Shown piece after piece: positions 1 to 14,985 of a stretch of 64,000 bases of DNA; the first letter of the stretch is position 1; each line of letters begins with the position of its first letter. Below the pieces are notes generated by a model that saw nothing but the letters and a program-made list of their open reading frames with translations, did not search any database and was not told the DNA's origin. The DNA is from Micromonospora acroterricola (lineage in GTDB: Bacteria > Actinomycetota > Actinomycetes > Mycobacteriales > Micromonosporaceae). The position numbers were made by a program, and so were the translations under genes. The DNA lies in assembly GCF_003172955.1 (NCBI RefSeq), contig NZ_QGKR01000162.1, positions 1 to 64,000 on the forward strand, in the 5' to 3' direction.

Positions 1-15
1 AGATGTGTATAAGAG
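1..15. other. Probable Tn5/Nextera adapter remnant at the left edge
   Basis: The first 15 bases are identical to the first 15 bases of the 19-bp Tn5 mosaic end used in Nextera libraries (AGATGTGTATAAGAG); the following four bases differ at three positions. A 15-base exact match at the very edge is unlikely by chance and suggests an untrimmed adapter at a contig end. The GTG at position 5, which would open the first gene, lies inside it. Confidence 0.75.
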
Positions 16-3000
16 GCTGGCCGTCAACCAGTACGACGAGTGCTGTCCCGGCAACGCCTGCAGCCCCAACCGTCGCCAGTTCCTCACCCTCTCCCTCGGG
101 GTCGCCGCCGGCACCGTGCTGGCCGGCTCCCGGGCGGAGGCCGCCGCCGCCCTCGGCGTACCCGAGGAGCGGCTGATCGGTGTGCCCGTCGACAAGGAAC
201 TGCCACCCGGTTGGTCGGCCGATCTGTACCGCCGGGGCGAACCCACCAGCTACACGGGCCCGGACCTCCGCTGGCTCGGCATGCCCGTCGGAGGCGGTGC
301 CACGGGCCAGCTGTATCTCGGCGGCGACGGCCGGCTCTGGTGCTGGGACATCTTCAACCGGCCCGCGGCCGGCACCACCGACGCGGGCTACGCGAACCCG
401 CGGCAGCCCGCCTCGCCGATCCGGCACGGTTTCGCGCTGCGCACCCGCGCCGGGGGCCGGACCCAGACCCGGGCGCTGGACGCCGCCGGCTTCGACCAGG
501 TGCGCTTCACCGGGCAGTACCCGATCGGCCGCGTCCGGTACCGCGCCGAGGACGCCCCGGTCGAGGTGACCCTGGAGGCGTTCTCGCCGTTCGTGCCGCT
601 GTCGGTGGCGGACTCGACCCTGCCGGCCACCGTCCTGGCCTACACGCTGCGCAACACCTCGGACAGCGCCGTGGACGCCACCCTGCTGGGGTACGTGGAG
701 AACCCGGCCTGCCTGGACACCAGGACCCAACGCGGGATCACGCTGCGCTCGGCGGGTTTCGGCGACCGGTCGCTGCGCGGCGTCCAGTTCTCGGCCGCCG
801 AGCAGGTGGAGACAGGCGGCCGACCCGACGTCGTCTTCGAGGACTGGGAGCGGGACGGCTACGACGGCTGGACCGTCGAGGGCACCGCGTTCGGCGCCGG
901 CCCGGTGCTGGTCTCTGAGGCGCCGGACTACATGAAGCGCGGCGGGCCGCTCAACGCGACCGGACAGCGGTTCGTCACCTCGCACGACTTTCGCGGGGCC
1001 GACGGCGACATCGGCCGCGCCGACGCCGCTACCGGCAAGCTCATCAGCAGTGCGTTCACCATCGAGCGCAAGTCGGTCCGGCTCTCCGTCGGCGGCGGCA
1101 ACCACCCGGGGCAGATCTGCGTGAACGTGCGGGTCGGCGGCGCCGTGGTGGCCACCGCGACCGGCCGCGACGCCGAGTCGATGCAGACCGTGTTCCTGGA
1201 CGTCGCCGCGCACGAGGGAAAGTCCGCGGTCATCGAGATCGTCGACGCTCACGGCGGCGCCTGGGGCCACGTCAACTGTGACCGGATCGTGTTCACCGAC
1301 GTCGCACCGCGCCCGGACATCGTCTTCGAGGACTGGGAGCGGGACAGCTTCGAGGGCTGGACCGTCGAGGGCAGCGCGTTCGGCGCCGGTCCCGTGCTCG
1401 TCGCCGAGGTGCCCGACTACATGAAGCGCTTCGGTGACCTGGGTGTGACCGGGCAGCGGTTCGTGACGTCCCACGACTTCCGGGGCTCGGGCGGGGACGC
1501 GGGGCGGGCCGACGCCGCGACCGGCAAGCTGACCAGCCGGCCGTTCACGGTCGAGCGCCGATACGTCAACGTGGCCGTGGGTGGCGGCAGCCACCACGGG
1601 CAGACGTGCGTCAACCTGCTGATCGACGGCACGGTGGTGGCCAGCGTGGCCGGGCGCGACGCGGAGCCGGTGAGCATGGCGACGGTGAACCTCTCCGCGT
1701 ACCACGGCCGCACCGCGGTCGTCGAGATCGTGGACGCCGACACCGGCGGCTGGGGGCACGTCAACGTCGACCGCATCGTGTTCAGCGACGTGCCGACCGA
1801 CACCCGGCCGCTCGACCAGGTGCCCGACAACGGCACGCTCGTGCTCGCCGCGCTGGACGGGCGGGCGACCGTACGACCGTCGCTCGCCAGGTGGGCCGAC
1901 CTGGACGACGTGTTCGCGTCGGAGGACGGCCCCGCGGAGGTGGACGGCTCCCTTGGTGGGCAGGCCGGTTCCGTTGCCGTGCCGGTCCACCTGGCGCCCG
2001 GCCAGAGCCGGACGGTGCGGTTCGTGCTCGGCTGGCACTTCGGGGTGCCGGACCGGGTGTCGCTGGCGTTCCTGCGCGGCTCTGACACGCTCCGTCGGCA
2101 CTACGCCGGCCGGTTCGCCGACGCCCGGGCCGTGGTGCGGCACGTCGCCGACCACCTGGACCGGCTGGAAGCCGACACCCGCAGCTGGGTGGACACCTGG
2201 TACACCGACGCCACCCTGCCGCACTGGTTCCTGGAACGCACCCTCGCGCCCGCGTCCACGCTCGCCACCAGCACCTGCTACCTGTTCGACGACGGACGGT
2301 TCTACGGGTGGGAGGGCGTGTACTGCTGCCCGGGCACCTGCGAGCACGTGTGGAACTACGCCCAGTCGATCGCCCGGCTCTTCCCCCAGCTGGAACGCGA
2401 CACCCGCGGCCGGGTGGACCTCGGCATCGGTTTCCATCCCGACACGGGCCAGATCGGCAACCGCGCGGAGGCCGACATGAGCTGGGCCACCGACGGGCAG
2501 TGCGGCACGATCCTGCGTTGCTACCGGGAACACCTGACCGCGCCGGACGACACGTTCCTGCGGGCGAACTGGTCACGCCTGCGGCGGGCCCTGGAATGGA
2601 TCGTGGAGCACGACGCGGGGCCTGACGGCACAGTGGACGGTGCGCAGCCGAACACCCTCGACACGATCTGGTACGGCGAGATCGCCTGGATCACCGGGAT
2701 GTACGTGGCTGCCCTGCTGGCCGGCGCGGCGATGGCCGACGAGATGGGCCAGGCCGAGTTCGCCGGCCGGTGCCGGGCCCTCGCCGAATCGGGCAGCCGG
2801 CACCTGTCCACCGAGCTGTTCAACGGCGAGTACTTCATCCAGAAGGTGGATCCGGCGCACGCCGACGTGATCAACAGTAACCGCGGCTGTCACATCGACC
2901 AGCTCTTCGGGCAGAGTCTCGCCGGCCAGCTCGGGCTGCCGCGGGTGGTGCCGCAGGAGCAGGCGGTTAGCGCCCTGGCCAGTCTCTACCGGTACAACTT

Positions 3001-3700
3001 CACCCCGGACCAGGTCGCCTACCGGGAGGAGAGCGCCATCCCCGGCGGCCGCTGGTTCGCCATGGACCACGAGTACGGGATGCTGATGAGCACCTGGCCG
3101 CACGGGGGCGACGACACGGCCGCCGGGAACCCGGCCAGCTGGGCGGCGATGTACTTCAACGAGGTGTGGACCGGGCAGGAGTACCAGGTCGCGGCGCACA
3201 TGCTCCAGGAGGGCCTCGTCGAGGAGGGGCTGACGCTCACCCGGGCGGTGCACGACCGGTACGCGGCCGGGAAGCGCAATCCGTACAACGAGATCGAATG
3301 TGGTGACCACTACGCGCGCGCGATGGCCAGCCACGGCGTCTACCTCGCGGCGTGCGGTTTCGAGTACGACGGTCCCCGGGGTCACATCGGTTTCGCGCCC
3401 CGGATCGGCCCGGAGAGGTTCGCCGCCGCGTTCACCGCCGCCGAGGGATGGGGGCTCTTCCGGCAGGAGCGGCACGGTCGGCACCTCGCGGGCACCATCG
3501 AGGTCCGGTACGGCCGGCTCCGGGTGGCCAGCGTGGCGCTGGCGGTGAGCAGCGACCCCGCGACGGTGACGGTACGCCTGGGCAACCGTGCGCTGCCGGT
3601 CCGTGACTGCTCGTACCGGGACGGGCGTATTCTCGTGACGTTGAACGCCGAGGCGGTGGTAGGTCGGGGTGATGCCCTGCGGCTCACCGTCAACGGTTGA
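5..3700 (+). CDS. Tat-exported GH116-family glycoside hydrolase, 5' end uncertain
   Basis: This is a large exported glycoside hydrolase of the GH116 (GBA2-like) family. A twin-arginine signal is visible near the start (RRQFL at about residues 23-27, then a hydrophobic stretch ending near AGSRAEA), so it should be folded before export. An N-terminal GH116 beta-sandwich follows, interrupted by two near-identical modules at about residues 275-437 and 438-600. The alpha-helical catalytic domain is at about 700-1180. The segments CCPGTCEHVWNYAQ and PNTLDTIWYGEIAW correspond to the regions that carry the GH116 nucleophile Glu and acid/base Asp, by recollection of the family. Family members include glucosylceramidases, beta-glucosidases and an exo-beta-D-arabinofuranosidase. 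The substrate is not proved; the neighbours favour an arabinan. The start codon at 5 lies in adapter-like sequence, so the true N-terminus is unknown. It is followed 159 bp later by a LacI gene on the same strand. Confidence 0.85.
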   Translation: MYKRLAVNQYDECCPGNACSPNRRQFLTLSLGVAAGTVLAGSRAEAAAALGVPEERLIGVPVDKELPPGWSADLYRRGEPTSYTGPDLRWLGMPVGGGATGQLYLGGDGRLWCWDIFNRPAAGTTDAGYANPRQPASPIRHGFALRTRAGGRTQTRALDAAGFDQVRFTGQYPIGRVRYRAEDAPVEVTLEAFSPFVPLSVADSTLPATVLAYTLRNTSDSAVDATLLGYVENPACLDTRTQRGITLRSAGFGDRSLRGVQFSAAEQVETGGRPDVVFEDWERDGYDGWTVEGTAFGAGPVLVSEAPDYMKRGGPLNATGQRFVTSHDFRGADGDIGRADAATGKLISSAFTIERKSVRLSVGGGNHPGQICVNVRVGGAVVATATGRDAESMQTVFLDVAAHEGKSAVIEIVDAHGGAWGHVNCDRIVFTDVAPRPDIVFEDWERDSFEGWTVEGSAFGAGPVLVAEVPDYMKRFGDLGVTGQRFVTSHDFRGSGGDAGRADAATGKLTSRPFTVERRYVNVAVGGGSHHGQTCVNLLIDGTVVASVAGRDAEPVSMATVNLSAYHGRTAVVEIVDADTGGWGHVNVDRIVFSDVPTDTRPLDQVPDNGTLVLAALDGRATVRPSLARWADLDDVFASEDGPAEVDGSLGGQAGSVAVPVHLAPGQSRTVRFVLGWHFGVPDRVSLAFLRGSDTLRRHYAGRFADARAVVRHVADHLDRLEADTRSWVDTWYTDATLPHWFLERTLAPASTLATSTCYLFDDGRFYGWEGVYCCPGTCEHVWNYAQSIARLFPQLERDTRGRVDLGIGFHPDTGQIGNRAEADMSWATDGQCGTILRCYREHLTAPDDTFLRANWSRLRRALEWIVEHDAGPDGTVDGAQPNTLDTIWYGEIAWITGMYVAALLAGAAMADEMGQAEFAGRCRALAESGSRHLSTELFNGEYFIQKVDPAHADVINSNRGCHIDQLFGQSLAGQLGLPRVVPQEQAVSALASLYRYNFTPDQVAYREESAIPGGRWFAMDHEYGMLMSTWPHGGDDTAAGNPASWAAMYFNEVWTGQEYQVAAHMLQEGLVEEGLTLTRAVHDRYAAGKRNPYNEIECGDHYARAMASHGVYLAACGFEYDGPRGHIGFAPRIGPERFAAAFTAAEGWGLFRQERHGRHLAGTIEVRYGRLRVASVALAVSSDPATVTVRLGNRALPVRDCSYRDGRILVTLNAEAVVGRGDALRLTVNG
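827..1800 (+). repeat. Tandem duplicated 163-codon module inside the GH116 gene
   Basis: Two copies of a segment start with GTCTTCGAGGACTGGGAG at 833 and 1322, an offset of 489 bp (163 codons). The protein copies share VFEDWERD, GWTVEG, AFGAGPVLV, DYMKR, TGQRFVTSHDFRG, GRADAATGKL and WGHVN. The pattern resembles the beta-sandwich module often attached to GH32 enzymes and other secreted hydrolases, so a carbohydrate-binding or spacer role is likely. The high identity points to a recent duplication. Confidence 0.85.
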
Positions 3701-3859
3701 CCGCGGCAGGCCCGATCGACGACCGCGTCGGCGCCATAGACCGGCGGGTAGCACCCGTAACGGTTCGGTCACTACCCACCCGTAGGATGCCGGGTTCCGG
3801 CACCGGCTGGGCGACCGGGCCGAAGCACAGCATCAGGAGAGTCGAGCGAACGGAGGCGA

Positions 3860-4858
3860 ATGGCGACGATCTATGACGTGGCGCGGCAGGCTCAGGTCTC
3901 GCCCGCCACGGTGTCACGGGTGCTGAACGGGCGGACCACGGTCGATCCGGCGATGGCCGCGCGGGTGCAGCAGGCGATGCAGGACCTCGACTACCGCCCC
4001 AACGCCGTCGCCCGCAACCTGCGCCTGAGTCAGACAAGCCTCTGGGCGGTCATCATCTCCGACATCGGAAACCCCTTCTTCACCTCGATGGTGCGAGGGG
4101 TCGAGGACGTCGCGCAGGGCGCCGGCTACTCGGTGGTCCTGTGCAACAGCGACGAGGATCCGGAGAAGGAGTCCCGGTACATCGCCGCGGCCCTGGCCGA
4201 GCGGATGGCGGGTGTCATCATCTCCACGTCGGGCCGACCGACCGTCATCAACCGGCTCGTCGAGGCGCGCATCCCGGTCGTGGCCATCGACCGCCAGCTG
4301 CGCGGCGTCAACATCGACACCGTGCTCGTCGACAACGTGCAGGGCGCCGAGATGGCGACCACGCACCTGCTCGACAACGGCTACCAGCGGGTCGCCTGCA
4401 TCACCGGTCCACGTCGGATCTCCACCGCCGCCCAGCGGCTCCGCGGCTACCAGCGCGCGTTGCGGTCGCACGACCGGGAGACGACCGACAACCTGGTGCG
4501 GTACGCGGACTTCCGCGAAGAGGGTGGCTACCGGGCCATGGCCTCGCTGCTCGACAGCGACAACCCGCCCGACAGCGTCTTCGCGACGAACAACCTGATG
4601 ACCGTCGGCGCCGTCGAGTGCCTCGTCGACCGCGGGGTCAGGGTGCCGGCCGAGTTCGGGGTGGTCGGGTTCGACGACATACCCTGGGCCCACCTGGTCA
4701 GGCCGTCGCTGAGCACCGTCTCCCAGCCGACGTACGACCTGGGGCGGGCGGCCGCGGTGCTGCTCACCGAACGGATCGCCAACCCGGCGCGACCGCCGTC
4801 GACCGTCACCCTCAGCACGGGCCTCCAGGTACGCGAAAGCTCCAGCCGCCCGCGCTGA
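3860..4858 (+). CDS. LacI-family transcriptional regulator
   Basis: A typical full-length LacI/GalR repressor of 332 aa. Residues 3-22 form the helix-turn-helix (TIYDVARQAQVSPATVSRVL) followed by the hinge helix region YRPNAVARNLR. A periplasmic-binding-protein-like effector domain fills the rest (IGNPFFTSMVRGVE, VLVDNVQGAE, VVGFDDIPWA). The ATG at 3860 is chosen because GGAGG at 3852-3856 is well spaced and the HTH begins directly after it. It lies between the GH116 gene and the convergent isomerase/kinase operon. The palindromic sites upstream of the kinase (8243-8256) and the GH172 gene (13884-13897) have the CG-centred form used by this family, so it is the likely local sugar-responsive regulator. 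That link is inferred. Confidence 0.93.
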   Translation: MATIYDVARQAQVSPATVSRVLNGRTTVDPAMAARVQQAMQDLDYRPNAVARNLRLSQTSLWAVIISDIGNPFFTSMVRGVEDVAQGAGYSVVLCNSDEDPEKESRYIAAALAERMAGVIISTSGRPTVINRLVEARIPVVAIDRQLRGVNIDTVLVDNVQGAEMATTHLLDNGYQRVACITGPRRISTAAQRLRGYQRALRSHDRETTDNLVRYADFREEGGYRAMASLLDSDNPPDSVFATNNLMTVGAVECLVDRGVRVPAEFGVVGFDDIPWAHLVRPSLSTVSQPTYDLGRAAAVLLTERIANPARPPSTVTLSTGLQVRESSSRPR

Positions 4859-4924
4859 ACCTCGTAGCCGGCGGGCCCACTGCCGCCGCTGTCGGAGCCG
4901 GCGGCCGGGCCGCCCGCGGTGGGG

Positions 4925-4945
4925 GCCGGGGAGCCCGCCCCCGGC
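4925..4945. terminator. Hairpin between convergent genes
   Basis: GCCGGGG at 4925-4931 pairs perfectly with CCCCGGC at 4939-4945 around a 7-nt loop. It lies between the LacI stop and the isomerase stop, where it could end transcription from both sides. There is no clear T-run, which is common in high-GC actinomycetes. Confidence 0.45.
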
Positions 4946-5058
4946 ACACCGTCAGGCTCCCCGTCCGTGTTCCACCGGCTCCGATCCGCAGTGCCGGCGG
5001 TCTCGCCGTCACTCGGGTGAGCCACCCGCAACGGTGCAGGACCGACCGGCCTGAGCCG

Positions 5059-6693
5059 TCAGAGGTTGACCTCACCGCAGAGGTGCACCCGGACGCCGAG
5101 CTCGGCGAACATGGCCGCCTTGACGCGCAGCGCCTTGTCGGCGGTCGCCGCGTCCGGCGCGTAGGCGACGTTGACGTGGTTGGCCTTGTGCCGTGCCATC
5201 AGCTGGTCCCGGTCGACCCCGTGCAGGACGGCGTGCATGATCGGCCACTGCGGGGTGGTGGCGTCCAACCGGCGCTGGGTCTCGTCGGCCGGCAGCTCGA
5301 CGACGGTGCCCCGGCCCAGGTCCACGTGCAGCACGCCGTCCATGATGAACACCCGGGACCAGACGATCTCCCCCGGCTTCGACACCCCGCTCAGGGTGCC
5401 CCCACCGAGCGGGAAGAACATCGGCGGCTGCCGCATGCTGTACGACCTGTCGTAGCCACCGTTGTGTGACGCCGGCACCGAGCCGGAGATCTCGAAGACC
5501 CAGACGAAGTCGTCGCCGTACCGCTCGCCCCACCGGATGTCGTGCAGCGTCGTCGCCGGGTCGAGGCCCATCGCCGTCCAGATCCGGTTGGTCACGAGCG
5601 AGTCGACCGCCACCCCCTCGTCGACCTCGTTGAAGTGCGGCAGCGGCGCCCCCGGGTACAGCTCGCGGCTCCCGTCGCGGCTGAGCACCGGCGGCCGCTG
5701 GACGTTGTTCAGCAGGCCCTCGGCGAGGTCGCTGGCCGGTACGACGTCCTTCAGGCCCTGCTGGTACTGGATTCCCACCGCGTCCAGGCCGTAGTCGTCG
5801 GAGATGCGCAGGGCGGCGACGTACATCTTGAACTGGCTGAGCAGCTGCGCCTCGGTCAGCTCGCTGGCCTCGTCGGCGCCCACGTGAAAGGTCATGCCGG
5901 CGTCGTCCAGCCACCGGCGGACCGCTCGGGCCTCGTCGTCGGAGACGCGCGCCATCTCGGCGACCAGCGCGCTCTGCGACAGCCGCTCCTTGTAGATGCC
6001 GAGCGGATTGATCAACTCGTCGTCGAAGATCGCGTTGTACATCCCCATGCACCCCTCGTCGAAGACGCCGATGATGGCCTTCTCCGTCGCGAGCTGGCCG
6101 GCCAGCGACCGGCCCAGCGCGACCTCCGGGTCGTCGGGCAGGGCGGGCAGGTCACGTACGTGACTGGTGTCGTGGCGCAGCTGGCCCGTCTCGAGCCAGG
6201 TCCGCAGCCCGCCGACCGCCCACTCGTCGGTGAAGTCCCGGCTCCACAGCGCGGAGTGCGGGACGCCGGCCTTGGTGAGGCTCGCGGTGAGGTTGAGCAG
6301 GCCGACCAGGCCGGGGAACTCGCCGCTCCAGTTCGCCACGATGAGGATCGGCCCCCGGTGGCTGCGCAGCCCGGCCAGGACGTGGTGGCTGTACTGCCAG
6401 ACGGCCTCGACCACGATCAGTGGCGCGTCGGCGGGGATCTGCTTGAAGACCTCGATGCCCGCGCGCTGGCTGTCGATGAAGCCGTGTCCCTTGCCCGGAT
6501 CGACGCGGTGCCCGCGCTCGACCTTCCAGCCGAGCGCGTTGACCGCCGCGGTGAGGTCGGCCTCCAGCTGCTGCTGCGTGGGCCAGCACGTGACGTTCGC
6601 GCTGAGCCGGAGATCGCCGCTGGCGACCGTGTAGACGGTGCCGGGTGCCACCGACGGCGGGTTGGCGGGCACGGGCAGCGTGTAACTGGTCAT
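5059..6693 (-). CDS. L-fucose/D-arabinose isomerase-like sugar isomerase
   Basis: A 544-aa protein resembling the FucI/AraA-type aldose-ketose isomerases, cytoplasmic Mn-dependent enzymes. Recognisable segments are VVEAVWQYSHHVLAGLR, GPILIVANWSGEFPGL in the N-terminal fold and DEGCMGMYNAIFDD in the middle, where metal ligands (Glu and Asp) are expected. L-fucose isomerases commonly also isomerise D-arabinose to D-ribulose. It is the second gene of an operon: its ATG overlaps the stop of the upstream FGGY kinase by 4 bp (6690-6693), so the two are translationally coupled. No fuculose-phosphate aldolase gene is nearby, which fits a pentose route better than a fucose route. The exact substrate is inferred. 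Confidence 0.75.
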   Translation of the reverse strand: MTSYTLPVPANPPSVAPGTVYTVASGDLRLSANVTCWPTQQQLEADLTAAVNALGWKVERGHRVDPGKGHGFIDSQRAGIEVFKQIPADAPLIVVEAVWQYSHHVLAGLRSHRGPILIVANWSGEFPGLVGLLNLTASLTKAGVPHSALWSRDFTDEWAVGGLRTWLETGQLRHDTSHVRDLPALPDDPEVALGRSLAGQLATEKAIIGVFDEGCMGMYNAIFDDELINPLGIYKERLSQSALVAEMARVSDDEARAVRRWLDDAGMTFHVGADEASELTEAQLLSQFKMYVAALRISDDYGLDAVGIQYQQGLKDVVPASDLAEGLLNNVQRPPVLSRDGSRELYPGAPLPHFNEVDEGVAVDSLVTNRIWTAMGLDPATTLHDIRWGERYGDDFVWVFEISGSVPASHNGGYDRSYSMRQPPMFFPLGGGTLSGVSKPGEIVWSRVFIMDGVLHVDLGRGTVVELPADETQRRLDATTPQWPIMHAVLHGVDRDQLMARHKANHVNVAYAPDAATADKALRVKAAMFAELGVRVHLCGEVNL

Positions 6694-8228
6694 GGGGCGA
6701 CTCCTTCGGTGCGTTGCTGTTCACTGGCGTCCGTCCGAGCGGCGGCCAGGAAACGGATCTGACGTGCGGCGAGCGCGTGAGCGACCCGCTTGCTACTCGT
6801 GTACAGCTCGCGATAGAGCCCGTAGAGCTCGTCGTAGTCGGCGGCGAACTCGGCCCGTGGCTCGCAGACCTCCGTGACGGGGTTCCACGCCTCGATCGAG
6901 ACGGTCCACCCTGTCTGCGCGGCCAGGAACGCCGCGCCGTAGCTGGCGCCGATGGTCTGTGCGGGGATCACCTGGGCGCGTCCGGTGACGTCGGAGACGA
7001 TCTGGGTCCAGAGCCCGCCCCGGGTGCCCCCGCCGACGGCGACGACGCGCCGGATGTCACCGCCGCTCGCCTCGATGGTCTCGATGTTGTGGCGTACACC
7101 GAGGCCGGTCGCCTCGAGCGCGGCGCGGTAGAGGTCACCGCGGTCGTGCGAGATGGTGAGGCCGGCGAGGATGCCGCGGGCCTGCGGATCCAGGATCGGC
7201 GTACGTTCGCCGGCGAAGTACGGCAGCATGAGCAGCCCTCGGGCGCCCGGGCCCGAGGCCTCGGCGAGGCGGAGCAGCTCGGGATAGTCCGGCGAACCGA
7301 ACAGCTCCCGCAGCCACGCCGTGATCGCTCCGGACGTCGCCAGACCACCTGCGAGGTTGCGGGTCCCGGGCAGGGCGCCGACGGTCCCCCACAGCGACGG
7401 GTCGGTGACCCGGGCCGCGACCGTGTGGACCAGGAACATCGTCGTGCCGTACATCAGCATGAGGTCACCGACGCCCTGAGCGCCGACGCTGATCGCCTCC
7501 GACCAGGCGTCGATGGTCCCGGTGATCACGGGGACGCCCGGCGGCAGTCCGGTCACCGCCGCCGCCTGGGCCGTCACCCGGCCCGCCACGTCCCCGGGCC
7601 AGCGCAGCGGAGGCAGGACCAGCCCGGGGGCGATCTCGGCCGCCCACGGGTCGTACCAGTCGTGGCCGTCGGTGTCGTACAGCGGCGTGCACTGGCTCGC
7701 CGAGTGGTGGTCCAGCACGTACTCGTCGGTGAGCTTGACGGCGAGCCACGAACTGGGCATGAAGAGCCGACGGGCGCGCCGGTAGACGTCCGGCTCGTTG
7801 TCGGCGACCCAGGCCACCTTCGCGCCCGCTGCCTGGCTGGACAGGGCCGAGCCGCACCGACGGAGGATCTCGTCCGCGCCCAACCGCTCGTTGAGCCGGG
7901 TTATCTGATCGGTCGAGCGGGTGTCGATGCCGTACAGAATGGCCGGGCGGAGGGGGATGTTCGCGGCGTCGGTGAGCAGGACGCACGGGCCCATGCCGCT
8001 CACCCCGACCGCGACGACCTCGGCGTCGCCGGGCGCCAGCAGGTCGCCGGTGAGCGAGACGAACTCCTGCCACCAGACGTCGGCGTCCATCTCGACCCAG
8101 CCGGGCCGTGGCCGGCTCACCTCGTGGGTCCGGGTGGACGACCGCAGGACGCGGCCGTCGACGTCGACGAGCACGCCCTTGCTGCTCGATGTGCCGATGT
8201 CCACGCCGAGGACAGCCGCGACCTTCAT
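6690..8228 (-). CDS. FGGY-family pentulose kinase (ribulokinase/xylulokinase-like)
   Basis: A 512-aa cytoplasmic sugar kinase of the FGGY family. The N-terminal phosphate-binding motif is GVDIGTSSSKGVLVD (about residues 8-22). The second ATPase-fold half carries VVAVGGGTRGGLWTQI and IGASYGAAFLAA, the usual ATP-binding segments of xylulose/ribulose kinases. Length is normal for the family. It is the first gene of a two-gene operon with the FucI-like isomerase, sharing a 4-bp ATGA overlap. The isomerase product would be its substrate: D-ribulose if the aldose is D-arabinose, giving D-ribulose 5-phosphate for the pentose phosphate pathway. A LacI-type palindrome sits only 15 bp upstream of its start. 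Xylulokinase is the main alternative name. Confidence 0.88.
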   Translation of the reverse strand: MKVAAVLGVDIGTSSSKGVLVDVDGRVLRSSTRTHEVSRPRPGWVEMDADVWWQEFVSLTGDLLAPGDAEVVAVGVSGMGPCVLLTDAANIPLRPAILYGIDTRSTDQITRLNERLGADEILRRCGSALSSQAAGAKVAWVADNEPDVYRRARRLFMPSSWLAVKLTDEYVLDHHSASQCTPLYDTDGHDWYDPWAAEIAPGLVLPPLRWPGDVAGRVTAQAAAVTGLPPGVPVITGTIDAWSEAISVGAQGVGDLMLMYGTTMFLVHTVAARVTDPSLWGTVGALPGTRNLAGGLATSGAITAWLRELFGSPDYPELLRLAEASGPGARGLLMLPYFAGERTPILDPQARGILAGLTISHDRGDLYRAALEATGLGVRHNIETIEASGGDIRRVVAVGGGTRGGLWTQIVSDVTGRAQVIPAQTIGASYGAAFLAAQTGWTVSIEAWNPVTEVCEPRAEFAADYDELYGLYRELYTSSKRVAHALAARQIRFLAAARTDASEQQRTEGVAP

Positions 8229-8242
8229 GGCGCCACTGTTCC

Positions 8243-8256
8243 AGCAATCGATTTCC
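8243..8256. promoter_or_regulatory. LacI-type operator upstream of the kinase/isomerase operon
   Basis: AGCAATCGATTTCC is a near-palindrome centred on ATCGAT and is the exact reverse complement of the site at 13884-13897. It lies 15 bp upstream of the kinase start codon, where a repressor could block transcription. CG-centred palindromes of this kind are typical LacI-family operators in actinomycetes. Confidence 0.65.
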
Positions 8257-8435
8257 GAATCAAGGCCGAGCGCTCACGTTTTCTCTCCGGCCGCCGACGC
8301 CCGGCCGAACCCTCGTCGACCCAGACCCGGGCCTGAGAAGGTGCTCGAGCGCCGAGCGGCCCAGTCGGTCAGGCCGTCTCCGGTCGTCGGCAGCGGCTCG
8401 GACGCTCGACCGCCTCCGCCAGCCACTGACTCGGC

Positions 8436-14207
<5,772 letters not shown>

Positions 14208-14237
14208 GTGGAGCCGACAGCAGGCGATTGGGGCGGC

Positions 14238-14915
14238 GTGACCGGTTCGCAGCGGTTGACACGACTCCTGGCCGTGATCGCCGGCGCCCTGTGCGGGCTC
14301 ACCGCGTGCACCGGCGAACCCGACCCGCCGCGGGCCCCGACAACGCCGGCGCCGTCCGCGTCGACAGCAGCCAGCCCGACCTGGCCGCCACCGCGCCCGA
14401 CCATCAGAACGAGCGAGGAGGCGTGCGGCGGCTCGACCTTCAACCCGCGAGCGGTGCGTCCCTACAACCCGGACGGTCCGGCCTACGCCGGGGCCCCCAT
14501 CCACCTGACGGCACTCTTCGTCATGCACCCGTATGCCTCTCGGGAGCTGGAGTCAGAGCTGCCTGGCGAGTGGCAGCCGCAGTGGCAGCCGGGCATGTAC
14601 CCGGAACAGCACACTCAGCTCGTCGCCTGCGAGTACTTCGACGATGAATATCCGAGCAAGAAGGTCGAAACGTGCACCTACACCACCAGCACCGGCGGAA
14701 AGAAAACCGCCGAGCTGCGGTCGGCGCGCTTCATCTACCGCATCTTCGAGGCCAGGACAGGTAAGCAGGTCGGCCGCTTCACGTTGCTGGGCAGAGTCAA
14801 CTCCTGTCCGGCGATCGCCTACGGCGCGGCGGGTGGGGTGTACTACCAACTGGTGCTCACCGAGGAACTCACGGCCAAACTCCGTCCCCTCGTCATGGCC
14901 CGCCGACCGGGCTAG
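14238..14915 (+). CDS. Putative lipoprotein, function unknown
   Basis: A short positively charged start, a hydrophobic segment and a lipobox (CGLTAC) predict a lipid-anchored extracellular protein. A threonine/proline-rich linker of about 35 residues follows. The folded part contains SFNPRAVRPYNPDGPAYAG-like text after an early CGG motif and several cysteines (LVACEYF, VETCTYT, VNSCPAI), probably disulfide-bonded. I chose the GTG at 14238 because it gives a normal 23-residue signal; the frame is open from a GTG at 14208. I recognise no family. The composition is typical of actinobacterial lipoproteins annotated as hypothetical. Confidence 0.7.
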   Translation: MTGSQRLTRLLAVIAGALCGLTACTGEPDPPRAPTTPAPSASTAASPTWPPPRPTIRTSEEACGGSTFNPRAVRPYNPDGPAYAGAPIHLTALFVMHPYASRELESELPGEWQPQWQPGMYPEQHTQLVACEYFDDEYPSKKVETCTYTTSTGGKKTAELRSARFIYRIFEARTGKQVGRFTLLGRVNSCPAIAYGAAGGVYYQLVLTEELTAKLRPLVMARRPG

Positions 14916-14985
14916 CGTCGCCGGTCCGAGCTGATCGCGTGGACAAGAGATACGCGGCGCACCGAGTCGGTCGGCCCTTCTCCTG

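Noticed and set aside
5-7. GTG as the genuine start of the GH116 gene
   Set aside because: It lies inside adapter-like sequence; the true start is probably upstream of the window or at an internal codon.
5059-6693. L-arabinose isomerase (AraA) assignment for the isomerase
   Set aside because: The context has no araB/araD pair and the segments look closer to the fucose isomerase group; however, I could not align it, so only a family-level call is made.
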